Assembly: GCA_045591645.1 (NCBI GenBank)
Contig: JAZNTG010000001.1
Span: 19,711-83,710, forward strand
Source: SFWF01 sp045591645
GTDB lineage: Bacteria > Bacillota > Clostridia > Oscillospirales > Acutalibacteraceae
DNA length: 64,000 nt
Direction: 5' to 3'
The notes beneath the pieces were generated by a model. It saw only the letters and a list, made by a program, of their open reading frames with translations, was not told the origin of the DNA and did no database searches. The position numbers were made by a program, and so were the translations under genes. Positions 33,823-41,106 of this stretch are shown one piece after another; within the stretch, counting starts at the first letter, position 1, and each line of letters starts with the position of its first letter.

Positions 33823-34796
33823 TATTTCTTATTCCTTTGTGCTTCTTTTTTTTCGTACGCGTTAATTATACTCTGAACAAGCTTATGCCTTACAACATCT
33901 TTAGCCGAGAGCCTGATTATAGAAATATCCTCAATATTTTTGAGAACAGATACAGCATCCGTAAGACCCGATTTTTTACCGCCCGGCAGGTCTATCTGAG
34001 TGATATCACCTGTAACAACGACCTTTGAATTAAAGCCGAGACGTGTCAAGAACATTTTCATTTGCTCGGGCGTGGTGTTCTGAGCCTCATCAAGAATTAT
34101 AAAGCTGTCGTCAAGGGTTCTGCCGCGCATATAGGCAAGCGGTGCAACCTCGATATCTCCGCGCTCCTGACAGCGCTTGAAGTTTTCTGCTCCAAGCATA
34201 TCAAAAAGAGCATCATAAAGCGGTCTGAGATATGGATCGACCTTTTGCTGAAGGTCTCCCGGTAAAAAGCCTAGGCTCTCACCTGCTTCCACTGCAGGTC
34301 GGGTCAATATTATTCTGTTTATCTCCTTAGCTCTGAAAGCCTTAACCGCCATAGCAACAGCCAGATAGGTCTTACCTGTGCCTGCAGGTCCGATAGCAAT
34401 GGTGACCGTATTAGCCTTGATAGCATCGAGATATCTTTTTTGTCCGAGAGTCTTTGCCTTTATCGGCTTACCCTTGGACGTAACACAAACGCAGTCGGAA
34501 TGAGCATAATTCGAAATCTTATCCTCTTCACCGTCCGAAACAAGAGAAATAACATAATCAATGCTCTGGTCGTTCAGCTGCTCTCCGTTATTGATAAGCG
34601 CGAGAAGCCCGTTAACTGCACGAACAGCGCCCGAAACCTGCTCAGGCTCACCCTTTATTCTGATATAACTTCCGTGAGATGTGACCGAGACAGAATAATG
34701 CTTTTCTATCTTCAGAATGTTTTCATCGAAGCTTCCGAAAAGGGTCACTATCTGCTCCATTCTTTCAATACTTATGATCTCTTCCGTAATTTTCAC
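33822..34796 (-). CDS. phoH: PhoH-family ATPase
   Basis: PhoH/PhoL are RNA-associated ATPases with a P-loop (GPAGTGKTYLAVAMAV) near residue 130, here preceded by an N-terminal KH-like domain (ISIERMEQIVTLFGS...VTSHGSYIRIKGEPEQV). Walker B is FIILDEAQNTTPEQM. The 324 residues are usual. The start is GTG at 34796, with AAAGG 6 bases upstream. It is first in the phoH-ybeY-era-yqzL-recO-mutS2 operon with a promoter 25 bases upstream. Confidence 0.95.
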   Translation of the reverse strand: MKITEEIISIERMEQIVTLFGSFDENILKIEKHYSVSVTSHGSYIRIKGEPEQVSGAVRAVNGLLALINNGEQLNDQSIDYVISLVSDGEEDKISNYAHSDCVCVTSKGKPIKAKTLGQKRYLDAIKANTVTIAIGPAGTGKTYLAVAMAVKAFRAKEINRIILTRPAVEAGESLGFLPGDLQQKVDPYLRPLYDALFDMLGAENFKRCQERGDIEVAPLAYMRGRTLDDSFIILDEAQNTTPEQMKMFLTRLGFNSKVVVTGDITQIDLPGGKKSGLTDAVSVLKNIEDISIIRLSAKDVVRHKLVQSIINAYEKKEAQRNKK

Positions 34797-34820
34797 CGTG
34801 CCTTTTAAATATTCTTTTAC

Positions 34821-34849
34821 ATTATAACATATCTTTTACATTTTTTCAA
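34821..34849 (-). promoter_or_regulatory. promoter of the phoH operon
   Basis: Minus strand TTGAAA (34849-34844) and TATAAT (34826-34821) with a 17-base spacer. It lies right after the yqfD stop. Confidence 0.75.
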
Positions 34850-34850
34850 T

Positions 34851-36023
34851 TTAACTTGCAACATTTATTTTTTGTAATTGAGCAATATTTTCAAGGCACC
34901 TGCAATCGAAAATAATAATGTAATTATTTGCATCCTCAGATAATGTGTGATCGAGTATATACAGCTCGCTCATCTCGTACTTTTTAATTTCTTCCAACAG
35001 CTTTGCTACAGCGTCATTCATAACCTCTTCCCGACTGCGTTGGATATTTTGGTATTCAACCTCTATAAATCTACGCTTTATTATATTAATGGGCAATTCA
35101 CCGCCGAAAAACCGCACTTTATCCATCACAAGCTCAGACTGATAGCTGAAATGCAGAGAATCCAGATATATCGGGAGCTTGAACCCAAAAAGATCTATAA
35201 CGCTTCTTTCAGTAACATATCCGCTCTTCTTTGCAACAGTTTTTATTTTCGGAAGTGTTATTGTAACCGACTTACTCGTTTCAGCAAATACTTTACCCTC
35301 AGAATAGGTAAACCGCTGTGAATTCAGTTCAGGAGCACCTGAGACAAGAACCTCGCCCTTTCTTACCACTGTTCCGACATTGACAATTTTATTGCCTGAT
35401 ATAATATCGATGCTTTTTATGATCCCGTCAGTTACTGCAACAAGGTTTGAATACTCGTTTTTACCTGTCTTATCGTACTCATTAACCTCTGTAACATTAA
35501 CCGTCAGCTTTGTTCCCTCCAGATTAAAGGAGCACCATGATATATCGCGTATCAGCAGCGGCAATCTGTCTCTCAGGGCATATGAATCAAGCTCTGAACG
35601 CGGCATTCCGCTGTGCACTCCGAGCTGTGTATATGCGCTGATAATTGCTTGGTCGGATATTGTTTTATTGCCTACGATCTCAATTTGCCAGATAAACTGA
35701 GAAAAGGCAAACAGCACGGCACAAAAAACAGCAACGCCCACCGCCAAGCTTTTTCTTTTGCTTATAAATAATATTTTTTTCGGCAGTCCGATAAAAGCAG
35801 TGTGAAAAATCTTGATCTTATGACCAAACTCTCGGCGAAGCTTTCGAACATTCTTATAATCCGACAGTGACATATTCAAAAGAATATTTCCGTTTTCTCT
35901 TACTACACTCCATACTGAAATTTTATTTTTAAGGCAAAAGTTTAAAAACGCGGCATCGCTATCGCCCGTAAGCTTCACGGTAACATAACCGCAAAGCCAG
36001 CGTATGATCTTAAGAATATTCAT
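34851..36023 (-). CDS. yqfD: sporulation protein YqfD
   Basis: YqfD is a mother-cell sporulation membrane protein of 390 residues. A membrane helix (LAVGVAVFCAVLFAFSQFIW) near residue 90 divides an N-terminal cytoplasmic region from a large extracytoplasmic region. The segment after the helix (IWQIEIVGNKTISDQAIISA) resembles a FtsQ/POTRA-like start. Its partner yqfC lies 6 bases upstream, the usual yqfC-yqfD-phoH order in Clostridia and Bacilli. Expression by sigma-E is known in B. subtilis; a clear sigma-E promoter was not found here. Confidence 0.88.
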   Translation of the reverse strand: MNILKIIRWLCGYVTVKLTGDSDAAFLNFCLKNKISVWSVVRENGNILLNMSLSDYKNVRKLRREFGHKIKIFHTAFIGLPKKILFISKRKSLAVGVAVFCAVLFAFSQFIWQIEIVGNKTISDQAIISAYTQLGVHSGMPRSELDSYALRDRLPLLIRDISWCSFNLEGTKLTVNVTEVNEYDKTGKNEYSNLVAVTDGIIKSIDIISGNKIVNVGTVVRKGEVLVSGAPELNSQRFTYSEGKVFAETSKSVTITLPKIKTVAKKSGYVTERSVIDLFGFKLPIYLDSLHFSYQSELVMDKVRFFGGELPINIIKRRFIEVEYQNIQRSREEVMNDAVAKLLEEIKKYEMSELYILDHTLSEDANNYIIIFDCRCLENIAQLQKINVAS

Positions 36024-36029
36024 AGCTTT

Positions 36030-36317
36030 TTAACCCTCAAACTCAATACTTATAATATGACCGAAAATTACAATATGCACATCAGTTACCGTACCGATAC
36101 CCAGCTCGCGTCCCAGAATCTGCAGAGTGCCTTTTTTTAACTTTAGACAAATAAGCTCGCTTGTGTATTCCATAACAGAAAAACTTCCGTCGAGCAGAAG
36201 ACGCTTATTGGAAAACATCTCAATATGTATTTGATTACCCACCGCTAAATACGGAAGCTCAGACGCATAGATATCGCTTAAAATATCATTCTTCCTTTTT
36301 TCCGACACAAAAATCAC
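36030..36317 (-). CDS. yqfC: sporulation protein YqfC
   Basis: A 95-residue YabP/YqfC-family protein. It is rich in beta strands and contains NKRLLLDGSFSVMEYTSELI, then LKKGTLQILGRELGIG, the conserved core of the family. It is the first gene of yqfC-yqfD and is divergent from the YlbJ-like gene. YqfC is made in the mother cell under sigma-E in B. subtilis; its biochemical role is unknown. Confidence 0.88.
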   Translation of the reverse strand: MIFVSEKRKNDILSDIYASELPYLAVGNQIHIEMFSNKRLLLDGSFSVMEYTSELICLKLKKGTLQILGRELGIGTVTDVHIVIFGHIISIEFEG

Positions 36318-36386
36318 GCTCCGATAGAGTATATGATTTCCGTGCTAATATAATGCTGCTTTACATATATTTAACAAGGTGATAAT

Positions 36387-37436
36387 ATGAGGACTCAACG
36401 CATAATTTCAGGAGCTTTTGCACTAATAATTCTTGCTGGCTTTATAGCCCGTCCGTCCGAGCTTATACAGGGCGCAACAAAGGGATTGCTTATCTGCGCA
36501 GACGTGATTGTGCCCTCGCTCTTTCCCTTCACAGCCGTTTCTATATTTCTTTTCAGCTGTGGATTTATGAGGTATGTAGAAAAAGCTATAAATCCAGTTA
36601 CAAAAAGAATTTTGGGTCTGAATGGCAGTGCATTCTGCGTTGTTTTAATGTCCTTTGCAGGCGGCTTTCCCGTAGGTGCGAGATTAATAGACGAGCTAGC
36701 GGCAAAAAAATCTATCAGCGAAAATACAGCGAGGAGAATGCTCTGCTACTGTGTTAATCCTGGACCTGCCTTTGTTATTATCGGAATAGGTCAGACCCTT
36801 TTAAATAATCAGGTAGTTGGTGTCATACTCTATTTTTCAAATATTCTGTCATCGCTTATTCTTTGTATTATACTCTCCTTTAAAGAGCGAAAAGAAAAAA
36901 GACAGAGCTCATACAGGAAAAGCAATACAGAAAGCGTTTCGGATATTTTTGTAAGATCAGTTTCAGATGCGTCCTCATCGATAATAGGAATATGCGGCTT
37001 TGTAATTCTCTTTTCAACATTAATTCAAATTTTATCAAGCATATCTCAAAACGAGCTCACAGACCGTATATCAGCACTTATGGAAATAAGCAACGGAACG
37101 GTGCTGTTCTCGAAAAATATTGTGTATTTATCTTTTTTGACCTCATTTTCAGGCTTTTGCGTACATATGCAGATACTAACTGTGTGCAAGAATTTCAAAG
37201 TCAGATATCTTACGTTTTTAATATCTCGTATAATCAGCGGTCTGCTGAGTATGTCGATAACAACTCTGTTTTTAAAAATTTTCCGCATTTCTGTACCCGT
37301 CATATCCTTGAACAGAAATCTCTTCGATAATCTAAGCGGTGTGTCGCTTCCCCTCTCAGCCGCACTGATATTTATGTCGGTAACGCTTTTAATATCGCTC
37401 AAACAAAATAATGTGGAAAAATGTAAAAGAATGTGA
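36387..37436 (+). CDS. ylbJ: sporulation integral membrane protein YlbJ-like
   Basis: A 349-residue membrane protein with about eight hydrophobic segments. It carries the nucleoside-recognition (Gate) domain pattern: GLLICADVIVPSLFPFTAVS near residue 35, then FAGGFPVGARLIDEL near residue 90 and YCVNPGPAFVIIGIG near residue 120. This is the pattern of YlbJ, a membrane protein needed for spore cortex formation in B. subtilis. A GGTGAT site precedes ATG 36387. The divergent yqfC-yqfD pair supports the sporulation setting. It might be another Gate-domain protein, but YlbJ is the best fit. Confidence 0.8.
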   Translation: MRTQRIISGAFALIILAGFIARPSELIQGATKGLLICADVIVPSLFPFTAVSIFLFSCGFMRYVEKAINPVTKRILGLNGSAFCVVLMSFAGGFPVGARLIDELAAKKSISENTARRMLCYCVNPGPAFVIIGIGQTLLNNQVVGVILYFSNILSSLILCIILSFKERKEKRQSSYRKSNTESVSDIFVRSVSDASSSIIGICGFVILFSTLIQILSSISQNELTDRISALMEISNGTVLFSKNIVYLSFLTSFSGFCVHMQILTVCKNFKVRYLTFLISRIISGLLSMSITTLFLKIFRISVPVISLNRNLFDNLSGVSLPLSAALIFMSVTLLISLKQNNVEKCKRM

Positions 37437-37465
37437 TATACTTTAGTAAAGAAACGAGGGATGAT

Positions 37466-37681
37466 ATGAAAAAGCTTGTATTTAATAAAAAACAAGAAAA
37501 ATACTGTATGTATTGCAGATTCGGTCAGTATCTTGAATATTCAGATGAGGTTTTTTGCACTAAAAAGGGCTTTGTCAATAAATTCGGCAAATGTATGAAA
37601 TATAAATATGATGCTCTTAAGCGTATTCCAAAAGTATCTGACGTCAGCTCAAATTTCAAAAAAGAAGATTTTATTATATAA
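37466..37681 (+). CDS. small Cys-containing protein next to the YlbJ-like gene
   Basis: A 71-residue frame from ATG 37466 (GAGGG site 5 bases upstream) starts MKKLVFNKKQEKYCMYCRFG. It has the four-Cys pattern C-x2-C then C (EVFCTKKG) and C (GKCMKYKYD), which could hold one zinc ion. The remainder is Lys-rich and ends in acidic and hydrophobic residues. It is 29 bases downstream of the YlbJ-like gene and probably cotranscribed. Family not recognised with certainty; function unknown. Confidence 0.7.
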   Translation: MKKLVFNKKQEKYCMYCRFGQYLEYSDEVFCTKKGFVNKFGKCMKYKYDALKRIPKVSDVSSNFKKEDFII

Positions 37682-37727
37682 CAATAATGCTTTAATAAAA
37701 ATATTTTATTTCGATGCAATTTTTGTA

Positions 37728-37756
37728 TTGACAAATACCGATATTGTCGATATAAT
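37728..37756 (+). promoter_or_regulatory. consensus promoter of tRNA-His/tRNA-Gln
   Basis: TTGACA (37728-37733) and TATAAT (37751-37756), 17-base spacer, a perfect consensus. Confidence 0.9.
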
Positions 37757-37769
37757 ATTGCTCGTCCAC

Positions 37770-37847
<78 letters not shown>

Positions 37848-37873
37848 CTTTTTTTATACCTAAAATTCAATAC

Positions 37874-37948
37874 AGGGGTGTCGTCAAGCGGTAAGACAAC
37901 GGATTTTGATTCCGTCATTCGTAGGTTCGAATCCTGCCACCCCTGCCA
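37874..37948 (+). tRNA. tRNA-Gln (anticodon TTG)
   Basis: The acceptor AGGGGTG pairs with CACCCCT, the anticodon stem is ACGGA/TCCGT with loop TTTTGAT (anticodon TTG), the T-loop is TTCGAAT and CCA is encoded. Confidence 0.95.
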
Positions 37949-37949
37949 G

Positions 37950-37981
37950 AAAAACCGACTTGTTTCGACAAGTCGGTTTTT
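37950..37981 (+). terminator. terminator after tRNA-Gln
   Basis: A 14-base stem AAAAACCGACTTGT/ACAAGTCGGTTTTT with a TTCG tetraloop and a T run. Confidence 0.92.
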
Positions 37982-38103
37982 CAACTAAATCCACCCTTAC
38001 GGGTGGGTGAAATATTGCTTCGCAATGTGAAATACCTGTGGGCATGAGTGGATCTATTTCATTTCACCTTCTGCGTTGGCATAAAATTTCACAATTTAAA
38101 GAA
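37982..38103. repeat. palindromic MITE-like element after the tRNA pair
   Basis: After a CCACCC-TTAC-GGGTGG hairpin comes GTGAAATATTGC, a small ATTGC-TTC-GCAAT hairpin and GTGAAATA. About 20 bases later the complementary words TATTTCATTTCAC and AAATTTCAC appear. Together they make a long imperfect hairpin of about 90 bases bounded by GTGAAAT and ATTTCAC. No ORF is present. This looks like a non-autonomous palindromic repeat; I recall similar sequences in Oscillospiraceae genomes but cannot verify copy number. Confidence 0.45.
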
Positions 38104-38146
38104 GGATTACATGCAATAGAATTCATCAATACACCACCCATTAATA

Positions 38147-38179
38147 CAAAACACCCGACTTCCTTATCAGAAGTCGGGT
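38147..38179 (-). terminator. terminator of the metallo-beta-lactamase-fold lipoprotein gene
   Basis: Minus strand ACCCGACTTC/GAAGTCGGGT with a 7-base loop, then GTTTTGT. Confidence 0.8.
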
Positions 38180-38197
38180 CTGTCTTTTATGTTTACA

Positions 38198-39244
38198 TTA
38201 TTTATATTCAATAGATAAATCTTCCATATTGACAGTTACTGTTTTTGAATGATGGAATATCTCCGCACCTGAATCATTAATTAAATAATAATTTTCAGCC
38301 CATTTTCTATCATTGTAAAATTCATCAGCCTTTAAATTTTTTTCAGATATAGGGATAAAAACTATCTGCGGATTTAATTGTTCATAGCATGTTTTGAGTT
38401 CTAATGCTTCCTCAGCAGTGGCAAGTGAACGACCGTGGTGCGGAGTTTGGTAAATATCGCACTTCAGATCCTCAAGAGGTCGATAAACGGAAGAGTTTTT
38501 ATCAAACAGCTGCAAAAGTCTATTATGGTCGGTATCGCCTGTAACAAGGAATGACTTGCCGGTATCAAAATTCATTTTGAAAACAGCCGAAATATTGTTA
38601 GGTCTTGTATCTTCGTTGCTATTAAGATTGCTTGAGGTTAACAATGTATCAACCGTACAATGCGGAAATTCTATCTTCTCACCGGTTATAAGATAGTGCC
38701 TTTCAGCATTCGGATATGCGTTCATAGCGCCTTCAAGCAAGTCTTCCATTGCTGTTTGACGATCTTCATAGTCATCTCCACCGGGAGAATTTATGTAAAA
38801 TGCTCTTACGTCCAATCTGTCAGCTTGTTCTTTAAGGAACTCTGCAGCGCACTCAACATGATCATTATGAAAATGTGTGAAGAACCAACCTAGAATAACG
38901 GGTTTTTCACCTTTTGTGGTTCGGTCAAATAAATACTTAAACAGGACATTGGAGTGTTTAGAATAAAATTGATTGCCCTGACCACCGTCAATGATTATAA
39001 AGCCTTGGTTACGAAGAGTTATAACGTAGGACATTCCACCTGTTCCGGGAACTAATTCAAGCTGAGCTACTGATAAAGGATTGTTTACTTTTTCGACTTC
39101 TTCTTGTTTGCTTTCTGAACTAATTTCACTGTTCAAACCGGAAGACACAGTTGAACTATCGGTATTGTCTTTTCCGCCGTTGCAGCCCGAAGTGCCAAGT
39201 AAAACACTAATAACTAAAAAAAGTGATATTAATATATTTTTCAT
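38198..39244 (-). CDS. ComEC/Rec2-type metallo-beta-lactamase-fold lipoprotein
   Basis: A 348-residue secreted lipoprotein with lipobox GTSGC (Cys21) and a Ser/Glu-rich linker (residues 23-55). The hydrolase fold shows FFTHFHNDHVECAAEF near residue 118, the LVTGDTDHN Asp and QTPHHGRS near residue 260. This motif set belongs to the ComEC C-terminal-like branch, whose DNA-uptake members act as nucleases and whose free-standing members are mostly uncharacterised. Start ATG 39244; GGGAG lies 11 bases upstream. It stands alone with its own terminator. The substrate is unknown. Confidence 0.8.
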   Translation of the reverse strand: MKNILISLFLVISVLLGTSGCNGGKDNTDSSTVSSGLNSEISSESKQEEVEKVNNPLSVAQLELVPGTGGMSYVITLRNQGFIIIDGGQGNQFYSKHSNVLFKYLFDRTTKGEKPVILGWFFTHFHNDHVECAAEFLKEQADRLDVRAFYINSPGGDDYEDRQTAMEDLLEGAMNAYPNAERHYLITGEKIEFPHCTVDTLLTSSNLNSNEDTRPNNISAVFKMNFDTGKSFLVTGDTDHNRLLQLFDKNSSVYRPLEDLKCDIYQTPHHGRSLATAEEALELKTCYEQLNPQIVFIPISEKNLKADEFYNDRKWAENYYLINDSGAEIFHHSKTVTVNMEDLSIEYK

Positions 39245-39585
39245 TTCAAATACATCTCCCAGTTTATAAATATTGTTTTATCATTCGCTGTTTAATTCGC
39301 AAGATATGCTTTGATAACCTCTAGCTCATATCCAGCATTATTTTTAGATTGAATTAATTAAGCGCTTAAAATTTCAATAAAATATATTTAACTATTTCAA
39401 ATTAATATTACGCAATGCTTTTTGCTTAAAATATATAACCTCCTTAATGTTTTTTAAAATATTTTTACTGAGACTTGCTAATAATAAATATACATTAGAC
39501 CTATTTAAAAAGCAATTACAATAATTTTCAAAATAGATTGCAAAAATTATCTCGAAGTGATATAAGCAGAGAAGGAGTAAGACTT
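39245..39585. other. AT-rich intergenic region without a gene
   Basis: No credible coding frame is seen. A 12-base palindrome TTAAGCGCTTAA lies at 39358-39369 and could be an operator for the lipoprotein gene. No clear -35/-10 pair was identified, apart from weak AT-rich candidates. Confidence 0.5.
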
Positions 39586-39620
39586 AAAAAAGAACCGACT
39601 ATTCAGTCGGTTCTTTTTTT
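39586..39620 (-). terminator. terminator of the SulP transporter gene
   Basis: A 15-base stem AAAAAAGAACCGACT/AGTCGGTTCTTTTTT with a 4-base loop; it covers the sulP stop codon, and on the minus strand the stem ends in a T run. Confidence 0.88.
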
Positions 39621-40885
39621 AATGCCTTTTTAATTATCAGGATTGAAAAATGAACTATTAATCCTACCACGATGGCGATAACCAAATCAAATATGACTGT
39701 GAGCACAAAGGTAAGAATAAGAACAATTATATTGGTAATATTCTTAGCTTTCAGGATATCTGCAAATTTCTTATATTCACTCATATTATAGGCAACCATA
39801 AACAGAATGGCTGCAATTGCAGGCATCGGTATCAGCTCTGCATAAGGCATAAGAAACAAAAGCACAAACAGTAAAACGATAGCGTGAACCATTCCCGCAA
39901 CCGGTGTTCTGCCACCGTTCTTGGCGTTTGCAGAGGTTCGTGCAATAGCGCCTGTCGCAGGTATTCCACCGAATAGGACTGATGCGATATTTCCGAGTCC
40001 CTGACCTACAAGCTCGGCATTTGAGTTGTGCTTGGAGTTGACCATATTATCAGCAACAACACAGGACAAAAGCGATTCAATCGCTGCAAGTATTGCGATA
40101 GTAAATGCATCGGGTATGACAGCTGCTATCTTCTCCGGGCTAAGGTCCATTCCTGCAAAATCAACCTTAGGCAATCCCGTAGGAATATTGTAAAGCTCCC
40201 CTATCGTTTTTACACCATCGCCAAGCATCGGTACAAAAGCTACCAGCAAAGCGCCGACTATAACTGCTATAAGTGACGGCGGAACGCGCTTTTCAACCTT
40301 GGGATAAAATATAAGTATTGCGAGGCAAACTACTCCTATAAGTAATGACTGCCAGCTAAAGGTGTCTAAAGAATGTATATTTGCTTCTATCTTTTCAATA
40401 GTTTCTATCGGCTTTACACCTTCTGCATATGTAAGCCCTAAAAAGTCCTTTATCTGACCGATCAGAATAGTAACTGCGATACCTGAGGTAAAACCAACTG
40501 TTATGGTATTAGGTATAAATCTAATAAGCGAGCCGAACTTAAATATACCCATCAAAACAAGGATAATTCCTGCCAGAACGGTTGCAATAAATAAACCGTC
40601 CATACCCTGCGCCGCAACTATCCCTGCGACAATGGTTGCAAAGGCGGCGGTGGGTCCCGCTATCTGAATACGGCTACCGCCAAAAAGCGATACTACAAAT
40701 CCCGCTGCTATTGCAGTATAGATACCGCAGGCAGGCTCAACACCTGAGGCGAGCGCTAGCGCGATAGAAAGCGGTAAAGCAATTATCGCAACGATAATGC
40801 CCGCAACAACATCCTTAAAAAACTGCTCCTTAGAATAGCTTTTCATAACCGAAAAGAATTTTGGTTTCAAATAAAATTCCGTCAC
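39599..40885 (-). CDS. SulP-family anion transporter without STAS domain
   Basis: A 428-residue membrane protein starts MTEFYLKPKFFSVMKSY and shows the SulP hallmark VVAGIIVAIIALPLSIALAL near residue 30. Further family motifs are GGSRIQIAGPTAAF near residue 70 and IPATGAIARTSANAKNGGRTP near residue 310. The protein ends soon after the last membrane helix (ALKKEPTE), so the usual cytoplasmic STAS domain of about 100 residues is absent. The ion may be sulfate, bicarbonate or another anion. The start is GTG at 40885. It has its own promoter and terminator. Confidence 0.88.
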   Translation of the reverse strand: MTEFYLKPKFFSVMKSYSKEQFFKDVVAGIIVAIIALPLSIALALASGVEPACGIYTAIAAGFVVSLFGGSRIQIAGPTAAFATIVAGIVAAQGMDGLFIATVLAGIILVLMGIFKFGSLIRFIPNTITVGFTSGIAVTILIGQIKDFLGLTYAEGVKPIETIEKIEANIHSLDTFSWQSLLIGVVCLAILIFYPKVEKRVPPSLIAVIVGALLVAFVPMLGDGVKTIGELYNIPTGLPKVDFAGMDLSPEKIAAVIPDAFTIAILAAIESLLSCVVADNMVNSKHNSNAELVGQGLGNIASVLFGGIPATGAIARTSANAKNGGRTPVAGMVHAIVLLFVLLFLMPYAELIPMPAIAAILFMVAYNMSEYKKFADILKAKNITNIIVLILTFVLTVIFDLVIAIVVGLIVHFSILIIKKALKKEPTE

Positions 40886-40924
40886 TTAAAACTCATCTCT
40901 CCTATATAAATTTCAGTATTACTT

Positions 40925-40953
40925 ATTTTACCAATACAACAAGCTACTGTAAA
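40925..40953 (-). promoter_or_regulatory. promoter of the SulP transporter gene
   Basis: Minus strand TTTACA (40953-40948) and TAAAAT (40930-40925), 17-base spacer. Confidence 0.65.
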
Positions 40954-41000
40954 CAGACAGAATTCACATAAATTCAACTCTTCTGATAGAATGTTTATAC

Positions 41001-41031
41001 TAGTGTGACAAGACTCGAACCTGCCACACTA
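41001..41031 (-). other. hairpin with exact tRNA acceptor/T-arm (minihelix) geometry
   Basis: On the minus strand TAGTGTG pairs with CACACTA (7 base pairs), directly continued by GCAGG with CTTGT (5 pairs, two of them G-T) and closed by the 7-base loop TTCGAGT. The loop matches the tRNA T-loop consensus TTC-R-A-N-Y, with the conserved G53-C61 closing pair. The 7+5+7 layout is that of a tRNA minihelix without D and anticodon arms and without CCA. It lies upstream of the sulP promoter. No T run follows in either direction, so it does not look like a terminator. Confidence 0.5.
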
Positions 41032-41049
41032 AAATACTTCATTTACCTA

Positions 41050-41078
41050 TTGAAAACGAGCAAAATATATATTATACT
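41050..41078 (+). promoter_or_regulatory. promoter of the oligopeptide-binding protein gene
   Basis: TTGAAA (41050-41055) and TATACT (41073-41078) with a 17-base spacer. Confidence 0.65.
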
Positions 41079-41106
41079 TATATACAATAAATAATATGGT
41101 GATGAG

